Source: Aporrectodea caliginosa (lineage: Eukaryota; Annelida; Clitellata; Crassiclitellata; Lumbricidae). Taken from it: a DNA stretch of 64,000 nucleotides. The first letter of the stretch is position 1; the number at the start of each line of letters is the position of its first letter. The DNA is taken from positions 1,669,455 to 1,733,454 of the forward strand of contig JACEVL010000469.1 in NCBI GenBank assembly GCA_020284085.1, read 5' to 3'. A program made the position numbers and the translations under genes. Under the pieces are notes generated by a model. That model saw only the letters and a program-made list of their open reading frames with translations, did no database searches and was not told the origin of the DNA. Positions 60,186-64,000 of the stretch are shown piece after piece.

Positions 60186-60869
60186 GTTTCATGAAATACA
60201 ATAATTATTCAGTTGTCAGGTTTCAGGCTTCTTCTTTATTGAAGCTATCAGGCTTCTTCTTTATTGAAAACAATTTATCATATTAAAGTTTACTTGAGTT
60301 ATTCCTTATTTAAATAATCAAATTAAAATATTATGCATTAGAATTTTATAGCATAATATAAATTCTTCATGTGGAACAGTAATTACCAATCTATGACCAC
60401 AAGTGCAGGAGCCAATCACTTCTGCTGCTGGTGTGCAGATGTTACATGCAAGAACTTATAAACTTTTATTTTTACTGTGACTAGCTTTGATGATGTGCCA
60501 TATTTAATTCACCTAAATCTAACTTCTCAAATGGTTAATTAATTAGTAAAGAAGACAGAATAAAGAAATGACTTGAAAGATATTTCGTAAAACCCTAGTT
60601 GAAAAGATTTTGTGCTTGTGCAATCACATCAAAGTTGGACATAAGTTACAGAATGAATTCTTAGTAGGTGCTATTGCTAGCTATTGCTATCGTAATTATT
60701 ACCATCATCATCATCTTCATTGTTTTTATTATTATTCAAATGCTCAGAAACGTATTTTCTCCTAATATATGACTGAACAGTTAAAACACTGTTAAAATAT
60801 AAATAAGAATAAAATAAAGTCTGAGATGAGAACTTGTAAAGCGTCATTCTAATAATTATTGCTGAAGGT

Positions 60870-61230
60870 CAATACTGAGGCAAAACCTTTGTGGGACCCA
60901 AATTCCTGAGGCTAAGGAGGAATCTGATAAACAGCCTAAGAGTGTTTAGTCGAGATCCGAAGGCCAAACAGACTGGAGATATGTCTTCAATTGTTTCCAA
61001 ACTATAGTAAAGGAAAAGAGAATGATGCCACAAAGCCAGTAGTAGTGAATTCCACTGACAAGGACAGTGTGCAAAAGGAACAGGAACCAAGAGTATCTTT
61101 TGGTAAGCCGCTACAAAAGGTAGCTAAAAGAAGATGATCTGAAATGAATCCTGGTGGTAACAAAATTAAGTGGAATGAAGTCAGCAAGGCATATGGCAAA
61201 CAATCTACTTCTTCATCGTTCTGAAAATTC
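60870..61230 (+). pseudogene. Lys/Glu-rich coding remnant, copy B
   Basis: Counterpart of 53736-54110, with NSKGKENDATKPVVVNSTDK retained almost unchanged and QEQEPRVSFGKPLQKVAKRR replacing the following stretch. Frames break as in copy A. Confidence 0.33.
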
Positions 61231-61565
61231 TTGTCATCAGTCCATCTGGAAACCATACAGGAACCTAAAGTGGAAGTTTATGCTATAACCCTATGACGCA
61301 CACCTGGGGTCCATTGGACCCAGCGATGAAACTTCCTTGAATAGCTGCGTTGATACAAATAGTAAAAATCTGAAATAATTCAAATTCCTCAGCAATAATT
61401 CATCCCCCTACATATATGGAAAAATTGGAAGAGTTTAGATTTCTTGGTTCGACGATACAAAAATAAGAATGACACTCGGGCATATTTAGCACACCTGGGG
61501 TCCAGCAGACCCCAGGCTTTAACATTGATAGGCCCATCGACTATGACATATTCCAGGCTACGTTA

Positions 61566-62457
61566 CATACACAAATACATACATACATACATACATACAT
61601 ACATACATACATCCATACATACATCCATACATACATCCATACATCCATACTTCCATACATCCATACATACATACATACATACATACATACATACATACAT
61701 ACATACATACATACACACACATACACACACACACACATACATACATACATACATACATACATACATACATTTATACACACATATATACATACAAAAATGC
61801 ATCCATACATATATACATGTACATGCATACATTCACAAACTGTTCTCAGGTGGCCCTGGTTAGCGGGACCTCCGGCCCCTTCTGGGTCTCCTGTGTGACC
61901 TTATTTAAGTTCAGCCACCTCAGTGTAAATTGTTATGTGTTATTTTGGGTTACAAATAAACGAATACGAATATACACACATACAAATATATACATGCATA
62001 AATACATACATACATAGATACATACATACATAATTATATCCAGACATGCATGCATACACACATACATATGCGCATATATATACATGCATACCAATATGTA
62101 CATGCATAAATGCATATGCATTATGCACACATACAAATACATACACACATACGTACATACATACATACACACATACATTTAGACATATATACATACATAC
62201 ATTCATCCATACATGCATACACACATGCATACACACATATATATATCATATACACATGCCAATATACATCCATACATATATACATGTACATGCAAACATG
62301 CATGTACACAGTACTACACACACATACATACAAGTGAATGCATGCATGCATACATATCCATACATGTATGCATACTTACATACATACATCCAAACATACA
62401 TATATATATATATATATATATGCATATATATATATATATATATACATACATCCAAAC

Positions 62458-62488
<31 letters not shown>

Positions 62489-62670
62489 TATTCATCCATA
62501 CGTATATACATTAGCACATACATACAAGTACATTCAAGCATACACACATACATAATTATATCCATTCATCTATACATACATGCATGCATACTTACATTCA
62601 TACAGACATACATACATGCATACATACATACCTCCTTACGCATGTGTATACATACACATATACATCCATA
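61566..62670. repeat. 1.1 kb of (ACAT)n/(CATA)n simple sequence with (AT)n cores
   Basis: Starts as near-perfect (ATAC)n, then cryptic C/A/T repeats with (TA)n runs at 62402-62435 and 62460-62485. 61835-61975 is a non-repetitive island (GGTGGCCCTGGTTAGCGGGA...). The MYVCMYV and HTYIHTYI ORFs are artefacts. Confidence 0.95.
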
Positions 62671-62673
62671 CTA

Positions 62674-64000
62674 GGGAATGCAAACCCGGGCTTATGGAAC
62701 CCGGGTTAACCGGCTTTTTTCCAAACCCGAAACCCGAGTTTGAACGCGATTGAAACCCGGGTTCGACGGGTTTGAAAATCGTAACTTTCACCGCCCTTCA
62801 CGGTGTGAAACTCACAAATGCAGAGTAATGGAAATATAACGATAATAGTGGTTGATAACGGGTTTGCGTAATACAACTTCTAACTACTTATTTATCGGGC
62901 TCATTCCATATCTTTATTATTGACTTCGTATGAGTGTGGCTTCCCATTTCACACGACCAGTGACTAATGTTGAGTGTTTTGACACGTCGGCGTCGTAGCT
63001 TCGAATTCGTAAATAATAGCAGTAAACTGTTTTTATTTCAATTTAGTGATTTCAGACACAAATCCAAACAATGTCTAAATCAGCAAATGTAAAGGGTGGT
63101 GTTTGGGATCATTTCGTTCACGATTCTGAGGGCCAGACGGCTCAATGTCAGTTATGTAACTCGATCGCAGCAAAAATTGCCAGCGGTGCAACAAGAAATA
63201 TGAATATGCATAGGCTTTTCATCTCGGGTGCTGAAACACAAGGACGTTGGTGACCCTTGTCGTTCTGACGAAGCCAATGACGGTAGGCCTCTTAGTCCAA
63301 GCACAATCACAGGCAGCGATAAAATTATGTCTCCAAAGGAGCATCTACTTTAGTAAGTTCTGGCTCTGCCAAATTGGGTTGCAGAGTAACGATGACTAAA
63401 TAATATCTTCTGAAAGCAAATGGGCAGGCACTCGGAATGGCCTAAAGCTGAGATGTAGACGATTAAGCTGTTATTTGACAATTATTTTTATAGGCCTATG
63501 CAATGTTTCTTTCAGACAGAACGCTCCGGAACGGCATTCCGTGAATTTTTCAAACTGCTAAAAATTATTTTATTTACTTTTACATTTTTTAATAAAAAAA
63601 TTATTTAGTTAATTTAATTTAATTTCAGCGTTTTCAGTGTTTATTGGTATTCAAGATGCTATAAAATTAGAGGCTCAGGTTTCGGCCTTCGGAACCCTTG
63701 CAATGTCTTCCATAACAGTTTTTATTACTGTTCTGGAATTGTTCAGTTCAGGAACATTTTTTATTGAAAAACACTGCTTATATAAAAAATATCGCGATTA
63801 TCCTAAAGTTTTCTTTTTATGCAAAATTCTTTACTGTTGGAGAACGTTGAACTTGTAGCTGCATACGACGACGTTGTTCTTACGCAAGAAATAGTGCAAT
63901 AATAATATTTATCATGTAAAATTTGTTAACCCGTCCAAACCCGGGTTACCCGGGTAACCCGGGTTTTCACGGCGGTCAAACCCGAAACCCGGGTTTCGAA
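62674..64000 (+). mobile_element. hAT-like element with BED finger, right end beyond the window
   Basis: Left terminus TAGGGAATGCAAACCCGGG. Dense subterminal ACCCGGGT/AAACCCG motifs occur on the left (62687-62775) and again inverted at 63928-64000, so the right terminus is at or just past the window end. It encodes a BED finger but no visible RNase H-fold transposase core, so it is an internally deleted derivative. Confidence 0.75.
63071..63253 (+). pseudogene. BED zinc finger of a hAT transposase, truncated
   Basis: 60 codons: GGVWDHFVHDSEGQTAQCQL then CNSIAAKIASGATRNMNMHR. W/F spacing followed by C-x2-C and a later H fits the BED finger that starts many hAT transposases and binds subterminal repeats. 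The frame stops at GRW, before any catalytic region. The second ORF (63637-63858) shows no transposase motif. Confidence 0.6.

Noticed and set aside
61444..62674. Several 70-170-codon ORFs rich in HTYI or MYVC
   Set aside because: Products of (ACAT)n simple sequence, open in many frames on both strands.

Overview
The window is a repeat-rich metazoan nuclear sequence. Genes are split by introns with GT-AG junctions, A+T content is high, (ATT)n/(ACAT)n/(GA)n microsatellites are long, and LINE, tRNA-derived SINE, hAT, mariner, piggyBac-like and LTR elements are dense. The recurrent 3' tail GGCGCTATATAAAT and frequent TAGGCCTA palindromes suggest a marine invertebrate, but the species cannot be named from this sequence.

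The left third (1-25.6 kb) holds two genes in tandem on the minus strand. The first is the 5' half of an ELMO (engulfment and cell motility) gene. Twelve exons join in perfect phase to give 351 residues from the N-terminal Ras-binding-like domain into the start of the ELMO domain; the rest lies left of the window. Upstream of it is a larger gene, at least 14 exons and about 1,030 codons to its stop at 10,552. It is an all-helical, leucine-rich protein that I do not recognise with certainty. Its introns carry a nested set: an 8-bp-TSD hAT-like element (13,854-17,447) containing a long-TIR element (14,197-17,042), which itself contains about 27 copies of a 54-bp minisatellite. A 575-bp mariner remnant lies next to it. 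A tiny piggyBac-like MITE is also present, with a decayed relative in an ELMO intron.

The middle (26-49 kb) is mostly mobile DNA. Two copies of a roughly 6.2-6.7 kb non-autonomous LTR retrotransposon (element A on plus, B on minus) face each other about 7.5 kb apart. They have about 1.8-1.9 kb LTRs, a tRNA-Ser-type primer-binding site in A and no gag/pol. All four LTRs share a conserved 72-codon ORF. Element A sits inside a hAT-like element with TSD CTCTCGCC, which splits a SINE. Between A and B are one coding exon of a type II membrane protein (34,781-34,987, plus), scrambled jockey/CR1-like LINE pieces, a pogo-type zinc finger remnant, and a family of about 490-bp TIR elements whose interior is a degenerate minisatellite of about 39 bp.

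The right quarter (49-64 kb) is a segmental duplication (50.2-54.15 kb and 58.1-61.3 kb) carrying two minus-strand C2H2 zinc-finger arrays. Both are broken by frameshifts and share one in-frame stop, so they look like pseudogenes. Between them a promoter/first-exon-like block is also duplicated. The window ends in 1.1 kb of ACAT-type simple sequence and the start of a hAT-like element with a BED zinc finger.

Exon boundaries, frames, TSDs, TIRs and repeat units were read directly from the sequence. Family names come from recognised protein or TIR motifs without database searches.
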